NCBI RefSeq assembly: GCF_018131225.1
Contig: NZ_JAFCMM010000001.1
Coordinates: forward strand, 2,542,001-2,606,000
Length of the DNA: 64,000 nt
Source of the DNA: Bradyrhizobium sp. U87765 SZCCT0048
GTDB taxonomy: Bacteria > Pseudomonadota > Alphaproteobacteria > Rhizobiales > Xanthobacteraceae
Direction: 5' to 3'
In this document: positions 63,230 to 64,000 of the stretch, one piece after another
Numbering within the stretch: the stretch's first letter is position 1
Layout of the letters: every line of letters starts with the position of its first letter
Translations under genes and position numbers: made by a program
The notes under the pieces: generated by a model
Told to the model about the DNA's origin: nothing
What the model saw: the letters and a program-made list of their open reading frames with translations, nothing else
The model's database searches: none

Positions 63230-64000
63230 ACGGATCGCTCGCTCAACCAGGAATCGAGTTTGGGCCACAGGCGCTTGATCGCATTGGCGCCAGCGACGAG
63301 GCTGACATGACCGCCCTTGAGGATGATCTCCTCCTTGTCCGACGAGCCGATCCGTTCGATCAGGTGACGCGCGGCGTCATAAGGCACGATGTGATCGTGT
63401 TCGGCGACGGCATGCAGGATCGGCACCTTGATGCGGGCGAAATCGGCAGGGTGGCCACCGACGGTCATCGTGCCCTCGTAGAGCTTGTTGCCCCACATCA
63501 GGTCCTTCGTGATCTGGCGGAAGTATTCGCCGGCCAGCGGCAGGGTATCGGTCGCCCAGCGGTCGAACATGCGGTACGACTTGACGTACTCGTCGTTCCA
63601 GATGTTCTCCCACAGTTGCACCTGACTGATCGCGCGGGACGCCGGCCGCAGCATTTCGAACGACGACAGGATCATCTCCGGCGGCACGTTGCCGACGCCA
63701 TCGACGAGCTGGTCGACATCGAAATAGCGCTTGTCCGAAAAATTCTGGAACAGCGTCATCTGCCGGAAATCGATCGGCGTCGTGAAGCAGACGAGATTCC
63801 TCAGCGGCCCCTTCTCGAAGATCGAGGCATACAGCAGCGACAGCACGCCGCCAAAACAGTAGCCGACGATATTGACGTCCTCGACCCCGGAATCCTCCTG
63901 CACCCGACGCACGCAGTCCGGGATGAAATCGAGGACGTAGTCCTCCATCCGCAGGTTCTTCTCGTCCGGGCGCGGCGCACTCCAGTCCAGCATGTAGACG
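63226..64000 (-). CDS. Polyhydroxyalkanoate synthase-like alpha/beta hydrolase (partial, 5' end outside window)
   Basis: The last 258 codons of a PhaC-type protein. The lipase-like box is GYCFGG with nucleophile Cys; the aspartate in AEHDHIVP and the histidine in LKGGHVSLVAG complete the triad. WENIWNDEYVKSYRMFDRWATD is typical of the class III-like PhaC branch. It would polymerise 3-hydroxyacyl-CoA. It ends overlapping the acetyltransferase gene, and a phasin gene lies downstream. Confidence 0.85.
   Translation of the reverse strand, partial: VYMLDWSAPRPDEKNLRMEDYVLDFIPDCVRRVQEDSGVEDVNIVGYCFGGVLSLLYASIFEKGPLRNLVCFTTPIDFRQMTLFQNFSDKRYFDVDQLVDGVGNVPPEMILSSFEMLRPASRAISQVQLWENIWNDEYVKSYRMFDRWATDTLPLAGEYFRQITKDLMWGNKLYEGTMTVGGHPADFARIKVPILHAVAEHDHIVPYDAARHLIERIGSSDKEEIILKGGHVSLVAGANAIKRLWPKLDSWLSERSV

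Overview
The window looks like a chromosomal segment of a high-G+C alphaproteobacterium, most likely in the Bradyrhizobium/Rhodopseudomonas/Afipia group (Nitrobacteraceae). The evidence is the strong G/C bias at third codon positions, the gene families present (phasin with a PHA-synthase-like neighbour, TIGR00645, DUF6489, LTXXQ-type periplasmic protein, GlsB-type membrane protein, many Liv/Dpp transporters), iron-control-element-like boxes upstream of bfd, and an intergenic palindrome (ATCCTTCGAG...CTCAGGAT) typical of that family. I saw no transposase, phage gene, CRISPR array, rRNA or tRNA. Genus is an inference.

Layout. 1-5000: partial bfd, a SnoaL-like protein, an LTXXQ-like periplasmic protein, a GIY-YIG protein, an aromatic aminotransferase, an SMP-30 lactonase-like protein and an acetyltransferase, then a run of three intergenic hairpins. 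5046-7848: a vanA-gntR-vanB operon (Rieske O-demethylase type) with two copies of a TATGTATACAT operator upstream. 8100-15600: MoxR ATPase, GlsB-like protein, VWA/CoxE-like protein, two sulfurtransferases, a proline/alanine-rich membrane protein, an L,D-transpeptidase and a D-2-hydroxyacid dehydrogenase. 16056-25963: EttA, DUF4424, TIGR00645, an MltB-type transglycosylase, two paralogous glycine-rich secreted proteins, a coiled-coil secreted protein, an FAD monooxygenase fused to a DCC domain, and an overlapping saccharopine-dehydrogenase-like/DUF4166 fusion.

26028-45710 is the most interesting region. It encodes what reads as a nicotinate-catabolism regulon of mixed origin. NicA/NicB (2Fe-2S subunit, and molybdopterin subunit with three haem-c motifs) would hydroxylate nicotinate to 6-hydroxynicotinate, as in aerobic pseudomonads. 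Next come relatives of 6-hydroxynicotinate reductase and enamidase, known from the fermentative Eubacterium barkeri pathway, instead of the oxygenase route through maleamate. The reductase heads a tightly overlapping operon: hnr, a UPF0280 (ApbE-superfamily) protein, two DUF1185 paralogues, then a Liv-type ABC importer with fused LivH-LivM permeases. A NicR-like MarR regulator lies just beyond. The same palindrome, GTTNGTATACNAAY (one site has GTGTAC in the centre), lies upstream of nicA, of hnr, and between ena and a divergent ferredoxin-NADP reductase gene. An L-idonate-type pair (idnD/idnO) with its own GntR/IdnR-like operator sits between hnr and nicA and probably belongs to another pathway.

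45723-64000: DUF6489, quinol monooxygenase, pyrophosphatase, DoxX/WrbA with a divergent LysR regulator, a lipase-like hydrolase, a D-2-hydroxyacid dehydrogenase with an extra N-terminal domain, a complete Dpp-type transporter with an M20 hydrolase, a LemA/TPM/TPM cluster, a DUF445 protein, a phasin with a PhaR-like palindrome, an acetyltransferase, and a PHA-synthase-like gene cut by the window end.
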